From Candidatus Saliniplasma halalkaliphilum (GTDB lineage: Archaea; Thermoplasmatota; Thermoplasmata; Halarchaeoplasmatales; Halarchaeoplasmataceae): a stretch of 6,177 bases of DNA. Below the pieces are notes generated by a model that searched no databases, had not been told where the DNA came from, and saw only the letters and a program-made list of their open reading frames with translations. Position 1 is the first letter of the stretch. The number at the start of each line of letters is the position of its first letter. Below are positions 1 to 5,838 of the stretch, piece after piece. Both the position numbers and the translations under genes were made by a program. The stretch spans positions 1 to 6,177 of the forward strand of contig JAFDTG010000094.1 in NCBI GenBank assembly GCA_019594235.1, in the 5' to 3' direction.

Positions 1-1019
1 GTAAAATCGAAATCCTTAACGATCGCCGGGTACTCATTGTAGAATAAGATCGATTTCATCAAATACTTTCTTGGTTGCTTGAACTTCCAATATGCACGGG
101 AATATGCCTGAAGAACAAGATTTAGTTTTTTGTGATCATCCTCGCCTTTGACTTCAACAATCGGTAAATCGTTATCTGTGTGGTAAACTATATCGATATC
201 CTTTTTATCGAACCTGTACTCGGTATCGGTACCTTTATGATAAAAAACCAAATGTTTTGACAAACTGATATCCCCAAATTCCAGGTTAGAATTTTGTTTA
301 GGTTTGCTTCTGAATATTTGGGGCCCTATAAAGGGTTTAAAATACTGCAGGAAACTACCGTCTTCACAGTGAATCAAACCCCAGTACCACGGCATGGCAG
401 GTGAATTGACTGAAACTCTTTGGAAATATCCTGAACCTGTTACTTCTTCCCCATCCATCAACCCTTTCAATTTCATCCCGTAGATTTTCAATATATTATA
501 ATTGTAATCTCGGATATAGTTCTGCTCGTTAAAACGATGATTTTGTAAGTATGGATTCCAAGGAGTCAATTCAAATCTGAAATCGTTATTTTCATCTACG
601 ATATTGACATGATATCTTTTGGAGTTCCCATAGAACCGATAATCTTTCCCTTTCAACAATGGATTTAATTCTCCACTTCCTCCATTCTTCTTGACCTCGA
701 AATCACTTCCCTCTAAAACTAGAGGTTCAACCATCTTTTCCCCATCGAACCACCATGCTGCGACCATACCGTTAAATTTCAGTGTACCGTTTTCATAAGA
801 TGGTGGTTTTTTTTGCTTCCACAGCTTATCGTTGACTTCTATCTGCTCGACCTGTTTCGTAGACCACAAGATCATAAGCTGTTTTGGTTTAGATGGGTTT
901 GATGGATTATCTATAAAAAATATCCACCACCACCAATGCCATGAAAGTCCCTGAAGCATGTCATCTGTCTTCAAGGACCATATATTTTTATAATGAGGTT
1001 TTGCGGAATCGTTAGACAT
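1..1019 (-). CDS. Unrecognised Trp-rich protein, N-terminal 339 codons (runs off left edge)
   Basis: Reading the minus strand from the ATG at 1019-1017 gives an uninterrupted frame to the window edge, beginning MSNDSAKPHYKNIW. A TAG codon lies immediately upstream in frame, so this is the first possible start. I do not recognise the family with confidence. The protein is rich in aromatic residues: WHWWWW at residues 27-32, AAWWFDG at 87-93, and PWYWGLIHCEDG at 210-221. The alternation of short hydrophobic and aromatic stretches with turns (GSGYF, YGNSKRY) suggests an all-beta protein. A lipocalin-like fold of the AttH/CrtC kind is a weak guess from the GYF...W.WGLI...DG pattern. There is no signal peptide or membrane segment in the visible part, so it is probably cytoplasmic. 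No Shine-Dalgarno motif precedes the ATG. A TATA-like element 27 bases upstream fits a leaderless transcript. The C-terminus is outside the window. Confidence 0.8.
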   Translation of the reverse strand, partial: MSNDSAKPHYKNIWSLKTDDMLQGLSWHWWWWIFFIDNPSNPSKPKQLMILWSTKQVEQIEVNDKLWKQKKPPSYENGTLKFNGMVAAWWFDGEKMVEPLVLEGSDFEVKKNGGSGELNPLLKGKDYRFYGNSKRYHVNIVDENNDFRFELTPWNPYLQNHRFNEQNYIRDYNYNILKIYGMKLKGLMDGEEVTGSGYFQRVSVNSPAMPWYWGLIHCEDGSFLQYFKPFIGPQIFRSKPKQNSNLEFGDISLSKHLVFYHKGTDTEYRFDKKDIDIVYHTDNDLPIVEVKGEDDHKKLNLVLQAYSRAYWKFKQPRKYLMKSILFYNEYPAIVKDFDF

Positions 1020-1040
1020 CTAATAAATGTGAAATTGAAA

Positions 1041-1050
1041 TGATATTTTA
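1041..1050 (-). promoter_or_regulatory. TATA-like element for the left-edge gene
   Basis: On the minus strand this reads TAAAATATCA, centred about 27 bases before the ATG at 1019. That is the normal archaeal TATA-to-start-site distance, so transcription would begin at or next to the start codon. The absence of a ribosome binding site agrees with a leaderless mRNA. This is inferred from sequence only. Confidence 0.5.
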
Positions 1051-1079
1051 GGTTTTGGGTTGGAAAGGGGAGTGATATC

Positions 1080-1086
1080 AAAAAAA
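1080..1086 (-). terminator. Second oligo-T stretch downstream of tRNA-Leu
   Basis: A run of seven A on the plus strand is seven T on the transcribed minus strand, about 50 bases past the tRNA. Archaeal RNA polymerase stops at oligo-T without needing a hairpin, so this could be a back-up stop between the tRNA and the next minus-strand gene. Confidence 0.4.
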
Positions 1087-1129
1087 GAAGCCTTTGTCTT
1101 TCATTTTCTCATATACATTCGAAAATAAG

Positions 1130-1134
1130 AAAAA
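1130..1134 (-). terminator. Oligo-T stop just after tRNA-Leu
   Basis: The minus strand reads CTTTTT directly after the discriminator base A of the tRNA. An oligo-T tract so close to the mature 3' end is a plausible archaeal terminator for a single-tRNA transcript. The mature CCA would be added after processing because it is not encoded. Confidence 0.45.
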
Positions 1135-1135
1135 G

Positions 1136-1220
1136 TGCGGGGGAAGGGATTTGAACCCTCGGACCCCTGTGGGAATAGATCTTGAGTCTATCGCCGTTGG
1201 CCATGCTTGGCTACCCCCGC
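1136..1220 (-). tRNA. tRNA-Leu (anticodon CAA)
   Basis: The minus strand folds into a complete 85-base class II tRNA. The acceptor stem GCGGGGG (1220-1214) pairs with CCCCCGC (1143-1137), followed by discriminator A at 1136. The D arm is GCC/GGC with GG in its loop. The anticodon stem ATAGA/TCTAT closes the loop CTCAAGA, giving anticodon CAA, which reads UUG leucine codons. A long variable arm (CCC-ACA-GGG core) is the mark of tRNA-Leu or Ser. The T arm is GAGGG/CCCTT with loop TTCAAAT. A73 and the CAA anticodon both fit leucine identity. No CCA is encoded and no intron interrupts the anticodon loop. A protein-like frame across this region is a coincidence. Confidence 0.97.
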
Positions 1221-1254
1221 ACAAGGAAGCATGATTGGCGAAAGAGGTCCTTGT
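1221..1254 (-). other. Possible hairpin-forming 5' leader of tRNA-Leu
   Basis: ACAAGGA at 1221-1227 and TCCTTGT at 1248-1254 form a perfect 7-bp inverted repeat with a 20-base spacer. The arm nearest the tRNA ends one base before its mature 5' end. If transcription starts about 25 bases past the TATA element at 1275-1287, the precursor begins almost exactly at the outer arm, so the whole leader would be this hairpin. It may affect RNase P processing. This is inference, and a chance repeat is possible. Confidence 0.35.
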
Positions 1255-1274
1255 AAGCGCTAAATAGATGAAAC

Positions 1275-1287
1275 AAATATATTTTTC
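1275..1287 (-). promoter_or_regulatory. TATA element for tRNA-Leu
   Basis: The minus strand reads AAAAATATATTT, the best TATA box between the tRNA and the divergent small gene. Its centre near 1281 predicts initiation near 1255, about 35 bases before the mature tRNA end. Confidence 0.55.
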
Positions 1288-1302
1288 TATCAAACCAGGA
1301 AG

Positions 1303-1310
1303 ACTTTTAT
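1303..1310 (+). promoter_or_regulatory. TATA-like element for the 70-residue gene
   Basis: ACTTTTAT lies about 34 bases ahead of the ATG at 1341 and predicts a start site near 1332, giving a leader of only a few bases. A weak AGGT at 1334-1337 is the only ribosome-binding-site-like sequence. Confidence 0.4.
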
Positions 1311-1340
1311 GTTTCTACATATTTTAACTTTTCAGGTAAG

Positions 1341-1553
1341 ATGAATAGAAAGGACCGTGACTATTTAAGGAAAGCTCTCAGTGAACAGAGACCACACGAA
1401 CGGTACAATAAAGCATTGTCCAGGGCGATCAGTGAGAAGATGAAAAGTAAAGCTGGATACGAAAAATATCTAGAATTGATAGATCAGGTAAGAAAGTACT
1501 CAAAAAAAAATGATTGTTCCATAGAAGATGCTGTCAAAGAAATGATATCCTGA
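1341..1553 (+). CDS. Small basic helical protein, 70 residues, function unknown
   Basis: This frame encodes MNRKDRDYLRKALSEQRPHE and continues to a TGA at 1551-1553. I do not recognise it. The composition is strongly charged and lysine/arginine rich, with alternating charged and hydrophobic positions that suggest two or three amphipathic helices (roughly 4-15, 24-52 and 59-69). There is one cysteine (58) and no signal peptide or membrane segment. The size and charge would suit a small nucleic-acid-binding or ribosome-associated protein, but nothing in the sequence proves that. Support for a real gene comes from a TATA-like element at a sensible distance, AGGT just before the ATG, a protein-like composition, and a neat fit between the tRNA promoter and the convergent peptidase gene, whose stop is 12 bases away. 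Codons for S-K-K-N contain a run of nine A. Confidence 0.65.
   Translation: MNRKDRDYLRKALSEQRPHERYNKALSRAISEKMKSKAGYEKYLELIDQVRKYSKKNDCSIEDAVKEMIS
1502..1510 (-). terminator. Nine-T tract downstream of the peptidase gene
   Basis: Nine consecutive A on the plus strand form a T9 tract on the minus strand, 56 bases after the stop codon of the C11 peptidase. It is the strongest oligo-T signal after that two-gene unit and a good archaeal terminator candidate. It lies inside the coding sequence of the opposing 70-residue gene. Confidence 0.45.
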
Positions 1554-1554
1554 A

Positions 1555-1559
1555 TTTTT
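1555..1559 (+). terminator. T5 tract after the 70-residue gene
   Basis: ATTTTTG follows the TGA stop directly, with a second T4 run at 1564-1567. This is a modest oligo-T terminator candidate for the plus-strand small gene. Confidence 0.35.
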
Positions 1560-1565
1560 GGAATT

Positions 1566-2978
1566 TTACAACTCATTGCTAAGTGTCAGAGTATGATTGA
1601 CCAGTTTGCCTTTTCGATAAACGAACGTTTCAATCGAGAAGTTGTCTGAGTAGGTAGAGAGATCAAGATAAGTCTCACCTGCTATCGTACTATTCTTCAT
1701 ATAGATTTCATCGCCTATGAAATAGATATGAGCCTTACCATCTAGACCTTCCTCGATCTCGATACTCATGGTATTATTTCCGTAAAAGTCCAGATACAGC
1801 GATATATCCTCTATTTCTTCGATACCGTTGAAATCCTCCACCCAACCCATAAAACCATCATCATAAAAGTCCAAGGAATGATACCTAATGGGTATTCGAT
1901 AATCAGGAAAAAAGAAACCGTATCCATTAGAATCCTCCGAAGAACCTACGTCAGAATCGTAACTTCGATGATATATCACGCTGGAATTTATTTGCGCTCT
2001 TAGTTTTTTGCCGTTCATACCCAACCGCTGGCTGTTTATACTTCTTTCAACGTTCATGGTGAAATGATAAAGATCCATAGGTTCAGGTTGTGGACTGTAA
2101 CGTTCAGTGTTGTTTTTCGCTTCACTGATCTCTCTGTGATAATATGGTAGATAATCCTCCAACGTTCTAAAATAATCGTTCATCTCCATGTAAGGGATAT
2201 CAGAAGTAGCGATAGCGGTCAAACTTGAAGATACGCCGCTGTTGTTCTCTCCCCAGCGAACAAAAGAATCCACTATGATTTTCGATAGATCCACGGACCC
2301 CATATCTGGATTTTCATCCAATTCTTGCATTATCTTATCATAGGGCCATCCTTCGATCGGTTCTTCCATCTGTGAACCTATGATCACATCTGCTGTATCC
2401 TTTAACTGATAATAATTTTCGATCAGTCCCATGGTACATGCGTCGAATCCAAGTATATCCAACTTGATATTCTCTAAACCCTCTTCGATATCTTCCACGT
2501 TCAAACTCTCTCCCTTATCTAAAAGCATCCCGTCCAAACTACTACCGTGACCCCATAGGTTGAGCATGAAATACTCTGCAGGATAATTATCGATACCCCA
2601 GTTCACGTATTGATTTAGAACATCATTATCCGTAAAACTTAGGTTCTGGTCCCAGGTTTCGTTGATCGAACTAAGGGGTATCTCATCTGTGTTCTCTCCC
2701 ACATCATACAAACCTATTGTTCCATTTTCTTGGACCTTTTTTAAAACTAAAACATTGACACTATTGGACGGATAAAAATTCACTAGGTCATCAAAATCTT
2801 CTTCCAACTGATCTTCGATGCCTTCCCCACCGTTGTCACTCATATACATCATGATAGTCCAGTTATCCTGTGAACTTGAATTGTCAAAGCGATTCAAACT
2901 GACCAGGGGGACGGTTATCAATATAATTACCATAAGCACTATAAATTTCTTCATCTTTAACTTCGCTCTTACCGACAT
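1566..2978 (-). CDS. Secreted or membrane-anchored C11 (clostripain-family) cysteine peptidase
   Basis: The 470-residue protein starts with a basic n-region (R4, K6, K8, K10, K11) and a hydrophobic segment at about 12-28, which acts as a signal peptide or N-terminal anchor. The peptidase domain follows: WTIMMYMSDN at 40-49 matches the first strand of C11 peptidases. FMLNLWGHG at 137-145 carries the catalytic His144, and DILGFDACTMG at 174-184 carries the catalytic Cys181. SQMEEPIEGWPY at 202-213 resembles the family's substrate-pocket segment. Family members cut after Arg or Lys. Residues about 395-470 look like a small beta-rich C-terminal domain, and many N-x-S/T sequons suit an extracellular archaeal glycoprotein. 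The likely role is extracellular protein breakdown. The gene is three bases downstream of the saccharopine-dehydrogenase-like gene and probably shares its mRNA. ATG 2978 is used here. Met9 (ATG at 2954) would give a shorter, equally plausible signal sequence, and neither start has a well-spaced ribosome binding site. Confidence 0.9.
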   Translation of the reverse strand: MSVRAKLKMKKFIVLMVIILITVPLVSLNRFDNSSSQDNWTIMMYMSDNGGEGIEDQLEEDFDDLVNFYPSNSVNVLVLKKVQENGTIGLYDVGENTDEIPLSSINETWDQNLSFTDNDVLNQYVNWGIDNYPAEYFMLNLWGHGSSLDGMLLDKGESLNVEDIEEGLENIKLDILGFDACTMGLIENYYQLKDTADVIIGSQMEEPIEGWPYDKIMQELDENPDMGSVDLSKIIVDSFVRWGENNSGVSSSLTAIATSDIPYMEMNDYFRTLEDYLPYYHREISEAKNNTERYSPQPEPMDLYHFTMNVERSINSQRLGMNGKKLRAQINSSVIYHRSYDSDVGSSEDSNGYGFFFPDYRIPIRYHSLDFYDDGFMGWVEDFNGIEEIEDISLYLDFYGNNTMSIEIEEGLDGKAHIYFIGDEIYMKNSTIAGETYLDLSTYSDNFSIETFVYRKGKLVNHTLTLSNEL

Positions 2979-2981
2979 CCC

Positions 2982-4052
2982 CTATTTTAGTGTTCTGCTT
3001 ATTTCGACCCCGTAATCCTTCATCCGTTCTATGATGTAATCAAAATAGTCCTCATTTACACCTAGAAACTCTGGCGGTATGATCCCAGCATCTAATTCGT
3101 TATTGATCAACAATCTTGCAAAGGATGCAGTGGCGAACCCGGTTGATCTAGACATGGACGAAAATTTATCATCCGCTTCGTCGTAAAAATAGAACTCAAC
3201 CGATCCATCTTCACCGTCTTTAACACCCTTACATTCAACGGTCATGATACAGAAGTCTTCACTTTCGAAATCCATGTGTGGTGCGATCATGTTCAAAGTA
3301 TGCTGGAGATTTTTTTCCTCAAAGAATCCAAGTTCCTTCAAGACCTTCATCTTTTCCAGGTGACCCGGCCATCTCAGCGTTGTCTCCTCTAGATCATCAG
3401 TTGGTATGGTTTTTAACAAAGTTCTCAACCCGTCGCTGTAAAATTCTTCGAATTCAAAGTCTTTGATCTGAACTCTATTTATATCTTCTAGAGGTTTTAA
3501 ATTTACGATATTTCCATTCCGTTTCATCCTGGCTTTTCTAGTGTACTCTTCAATAAGGTCATTAGGCGACCAGGTTACCTTGTAAAATAAAGGTGGTTCA
3601 GGATCCGTTGGAAGTCCTCCGATATTTATCATAGCATCTTCGATTTCATCGAAATGATCCTTGATATAACCCATGAATAGGTTGCTTATACCGGGGCCGA
3701 AGCCCGCGTCAACGATCGCAGATACATTCTTTTTCTTAGCCAACTCATCCAGTTCAAAAGGGTCTTCGGGCATGAAGGACACATCTACGATATCTTTACC
3801 CGTTTCGATCACCCATTTTACAGCATAGTAACCAAATTTTCCGGGCAGTGCACATATGACCAGATCATGTTCTCTAACTTCTTTTTTCACATCAGCTTCT
3901 GAGGTTGCATCTAACTTTACAGTTCCATACTTTTCATCCAGTTCCTTCAATCTTCCAGGATCTGCATCTCCTAAAACAACTTCATAATCTTTACTCAGAT
4001 CGAATGCGATAGCTTCTCCCACATTTCCTGCTCCTAGTATAAGTATCCTCAT
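2982..4052 (-). CDS. Saccharopine-dehydrogenase-like (LYS9-type) NAD(P)-dependent oxidoreductase
   Basis: Residue numbers here count from the longer ATG at 4061. I prefer the fourth residue, ATG at 4052, because the Rossmann strand (MRILILGAGNVG) then begins at Met, as is usual, and the first ATG has GGA only one base upstream. Visible features are the nucleotide-binding GAGNVG at 10-15, an acidic residue ending strand 2 (GDAD, 31-34), DAGFGPG at 118-124, TWSPNDLI at 163-170, RWPGH at 230-234 and SMSRSTGFATAS at 302-313. All are typical of the saccharopine reductase / carboxynorspermidine dehydrogenase superfamily, whose members reduce imines formed from an aldehyde and an amino acid or amine. 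About 356 residues is slightly short for the family. The true substrate cannot be read from sequence. It ends in TAG, one codon before the peptidase ATG and in the same frame. Promoter sequences are shared with the divergent dehydrogenase. Confidence 0.88.
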   Translation of the reverse strand: MRILILGAGNVGEAIAFDLSKDYEVVLGDADPGRLKELDEKYGTVKLDATSEADVKKEVREHDLVICALPGKFGYYAVKWVIETGKDIVDVSFMPEDPFELDELAKKKNVSAIVDAGFGPGISNLFMGYIKDHFDEIEDAMINIGGLPTDPEPPLFYKVTWSPNDLIEEYTRKARMKRNGNIVNLKPLEDINRVQIKDFEFEEFYSDGLRTLLKTIPTDDLEETTLRWPGHLEKMKVLKELGFFEEKNLQHTLNMIAPHMDFESEDFCIMTVECKGVKDGEDGSVEFYFYDEADDKFSSMSRSTGFATASFARLLINNELDAGIIPPEFLGVNEDYFDYIIERMKDYGVEISRTLK

Positions 4053-4077
4053 AGATATCATTCCAACTATTGTGGAA

Positions 4078-4090
4078 AAGATAAAATAAT
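4078..4090. promoter_or_regulatory. Shared AT-rich core of a divergent promoter
   Basis: The interval between the two divergent dehydrogenase genes is under 70 bases. AAGATAAAATAAT serves as a TATA-like element on the plus strand, about 35 bases before ATG 4119. On the minus strand it reads ATTATTTTATCTT, about 25-33 bases before the candidate starts at 4061 and 4052, so that transcript would be leaderless or nearly so. A second element, CGTATAACT (4093-4101), could serve the minus strand. Two promoters this close would compete for factors, so the genes may be co-ordinated or mutually exclusive (inference). Confidence 0.45.
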
Positions 4091-4105
4091 GACGTATAAC
4101 TGTTT

Positions 4106-4114
4106 AGGTTGATC
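4106..4114 (+). promoter_or_regulatory. Ribosome binding site of the 2-hydroxyacid dehydrogenase
   Basis: AGGTTGATC is complementary, with one extra base, to the GGTGATC-type Shine-Dalgarno sequence expected from an archaeal 16S 3' end. It lies four bases before ATG 4119 and supports that start. Confidence 0.5.
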
Positions 4115-4118
4115 ACAG

Positions 4119-5102
4119 ATGAAAGTAGTTTATTGGTCTGATGTAGAAGATGAAGATTTACAGTTCTTGAAAGAGGATCTCCACGAAGAAATCGAATTGA
4201 CAAACATCTCTAGAGATGATGAAGATGAATTGATCGAGAACGCTGATCAGTTCGAAGCGGTGATAGGTGCATGGGTTCCCTACGAATTTTTGGAGAAAGC
4301 TGAGAACTTGAAGTACTTCATCATACCCTTCGCAGGGGTACCTACCAAAGACAGAGAAAATCTTAGAGATTTTAGTGATATAACCGTTATGAACTCACAT
4401 TTCAATTCTTGGCTTGTTACAGAGCATGCATGGACTTTGTTGTCAACAGCAGTCAAAAGGATTTGCCCTATACATAATAGGTTGAAAAAGGGAGATTGGA
4501 CACCGAGATATGACCATTGGTGGGGTAGAACTCTGAAAAACAAACATCTCCTTTTACTTGGGTGTGGTGCTATCGGTAGAGATATCGCCAAGATAGCGAA
4601 GGTTTTCAATATGGATGTCAGTGCCGTAAAGAGAACCTATGAAGAGATCCCAAATGTAGATATGGTTGGAACAAATGAAAATTTGCATGATTTTCTATCC
4701 GAGGCCGACTTTGTGATATGCACACTACCTTTTACGGAAGAGACAGAGAGTTATATCGGTGAACAGGAATTTGAAGTGATGAAAGAGGATTCCTACCTGG
4801 TCAACGTGGGCCGTGGTCCAGTTATCGATGAGAAAGCTTTATACGAAGCTCTAAAAGAAGATAAGATCGGTGGTGTGGCTATCGATACCTGGTGGAATTA
4901 CCCCGAAGACGAAGAGTCTAGAAAAAATACACCACCTTCCGATTATCCATTGAACGAGTTCGATAACGTTGTTTTCAGTCCCCACCGTTCCACCCACGTC
5001 GAAGAGAGAGAACGTTACAGGATGGAAAGTCTTATCAAGATATTAAATTCACTAAATGAGGGAAAAATGATCAACGTTGTTGATATAGAGAGGGGTTACT
5101 GA
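4119..5102 (+). CDS. D-isomer-specific 2-hydroxyacid dehydrogenase family protein
   Basis: The 327-residue length is normal for this NAD(P)H-dependent family, which interconverts 2-oxoacids and D-2-hydroxyacids in the cytoplasm. The substrate-binding domain occupies roughly residues 1-100 and 290-327 and includes FAGVPT at 71-76. The inserted Rossmann domain has HLLLLGCGAIG at 143-153 with GxGxxG at 148-153. VNVGRGPVID at 228-237 supplies the catalytic Arg232, and FSPHRS at 286-291 supplies the catalytic His289. The usual acidic partner sits after the GxxxD motif. Here GGVAIDTWWNYPEDEE at 251-266 replaces the common DVFExEP, so the catalytic Glu is probably one of 263, 265 or 266. Lys171-Arg172 after strand 2, instead of an acidic residue, hints at NADPH preference. 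The substrate (glyoxylate, hydroxypyruvate, phosphoglycerate or other) cannot be assigned. The end overlaps the convergent regulator gene by seven bases. Confidence 0.9.
   Translation: MKVVYWSDVEDEDLQFLKEDLHEEIELTNISRDDEDELIENADQFEAVIGAWVPYEFLEKAENLKYFIIPFAGVPTKDRENLRDFSDITVMNSHFNSWLVTEHAWTLLSTAVKRICPIHNRLKKGDWTPRYDHWWGRTLKNKHLLLLGCGAIGRDIAKIAKVFNMDVSAVKRTYEEIPNVDMVGTNENLHDFLSEADFVICTLPFTEETESYIGEQEFEVMKEDSYLVNVGRGPVIDEKALYEALKEDKIGGVAIDTWWNYPEDEESRKNTPPSDYPLNEFDNVVFSPHRSTHVEERERYRMESLIKILNSLNEGKMINVVDIERGY
5063..5084 (-). terminator. Hairpin plus T5 after the regulator gene
   Basis: On the minus strand ATCAAC-AAC-GTTGAT (5084-5070) forms a 6-bp, 3-base-loop hairpin, followed two bases later by TTTTT (5067-5063). 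It starts 11 bases after the regulator's TAA. It lies inside the last codons of the opposing dehydrogenase gene. It resembles an intrinsic terminator, although archaea need only the T tract. Confidence 0.45.
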
Positions 5103-5836
5103 TTTTTTGTAATTACGAACTTACAGCCTTTGTCACCTTTACCAAAACACTCTACTTCACGAACAGATACTGAAAGATCCAGAGCTTCGTCAACTATACC
5201 TTCGATCATCCCTTCATCCAACGAACAAAAGGTAGTTCCCACATCAGGCATGTCACAGCAGTCGAAACAGTCATGAACAACTAAAGTCGAACTATCTATG
5301 ATCTCTATGTCACCTAGTTGATTTTCAAACCATAACTTCTTCAATTCTTTGAGCAGTTCATCTATTGACCCAACTTCTAAATTTTCAGCGAGTTTTCTAC
5401 CTGCATCCCTACCGATCTCTCTAAGGGCTGGATGAACATCTAAACCAAAGGAAGAAAGACCATACCTGATCAGATGAAAAAGGCTTTTCAAGAAATTGTA
5501 ATCGTCACCACTGCTGTTCTTCAAATTTTCTAAGATCCCGAGATAATGTTCATCCGTGGGAATATCTGAAGTACCCAAAAGTTTAGTGTTTAAGGAAAAT
5601 ATCTTCAACCTTTTATCTTCTTTGTCAACTTTAGTTTCGACCAAATCCAACTCTTCTAAATCAGAAAGATGAACAGAGATAGTTGATTTCGCTTTATCTA
5701 GAGCATCACTTATCTCTCTGCTGGTTTTATCTCCTTCCATGAGGAGTTGGATGATCTTGTTTTTAGTCTCACTTTCGATGACGACAGCACCTTTTCGAGT
5801 CGAAAAAATCCTGGTCTCGGTCACTGGTTCGTTCAT
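5096..5836 (-). CDS. MsvR-like redox regulator: ArsR-type HTH plus C-terminal V4R domain
   Basis: The 246-residue protein has a winged helix-turn-helix at about 25-82 (TSREISDALDKAKSTISVHL at 38-57 contains the recognition helix; the wing is near 68-80). A V4R (4-vinyl reductase-type) domain follows at about 115-243, ending in the typical VECFGKGDKGCKF motif. Six cysteines sit in that domain: C190, C193, C194, C204, C230 and C238. V4R domains bind small ligands or metals. In MsvR of methanogens this same layout uses cysteines to sense redox state and represses its own and a neighbouring oxidative-stress promoter. The gene is divergent from cooS, and two MsvR-type sites lie between them. ATG 5836 is the only ATG, GTG or TTG start in frame after an upstream TGA. 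A TATA box 29 bases upstream implies a very short leader. I infer a redox or metal-sensing repressor of itself and cooS. The effector is unknown, and true orthology to MsvR needs a phylogeny. Confidence 0.85.
   Translation of the reverse strand: MNEPVTETRIFSTRKGAVVIESETKNKIIQLLMEGDKTSREISDALDKAKSTISVHLSDLEELDLVETKVDKEDKRLKIFSLNTKLLGTSDIPTDEHYLGILENLKNSSGDDYNFLKSLFHLIRYGLSSFGLDVHPALREIGRDAGRKLAENLEVGSIDELLKELKKLWFENQLGDIEIIDSSTLVVHDCFDCCDMPDVGTTFCSLDEGMIEGIVDEALDLSVSVREVECFGKGDKGCKFVITKNQ
5103..5108 (+). terminator. T6 tract after the 2-hydroxyacid dehydrogenase
   Basis: Six T follow the TGA stop directly and form an oligo-T terminator candidate. The tract lies inside the 3' end of the convergent regulator gene. 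Confidence 0.45.
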
Positions 5837-5838
5837 AA

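Noticed and set aside
1078..1293. A 71-codon minus-strand frame across the tRNA-Leu
   Set aside because: It is a translation of the tRNA gene and its flanks, with low-complexity ends. The tRNA fold explains the sequence.
2818..3015. A 65-codon plus-strand frame
   Set aside because: It lies opposite the signal-peptide region of the peptidase gene. Its hydrophobic product merely mirrors those codons.
3278..3466. A 62-codon plus-strand frame
   Set aside because: It is antisense to the saccharopine-dehydrogenase-like gene, with no promoter or ribosome binding site.
2954..4061. A natural fusion of the oxidoreductase and peptidase by stop read-through
   Set aside because: It would bury a good signal sequence in the middle of the protein. 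Kept only as a low-interest check on pyrrolysine use.
3991..4203. A 70-codon minus-strand frame
   Set aside because: It overlaps the starts of two well-supported genes in a different frame, and its product is not protein-like.
4280..4609. A 109-codon minus-strand frame
   Set aside because: It is antisense to the core of the 2-hydroxyacid dehydrogenase, which has clear family motifs.
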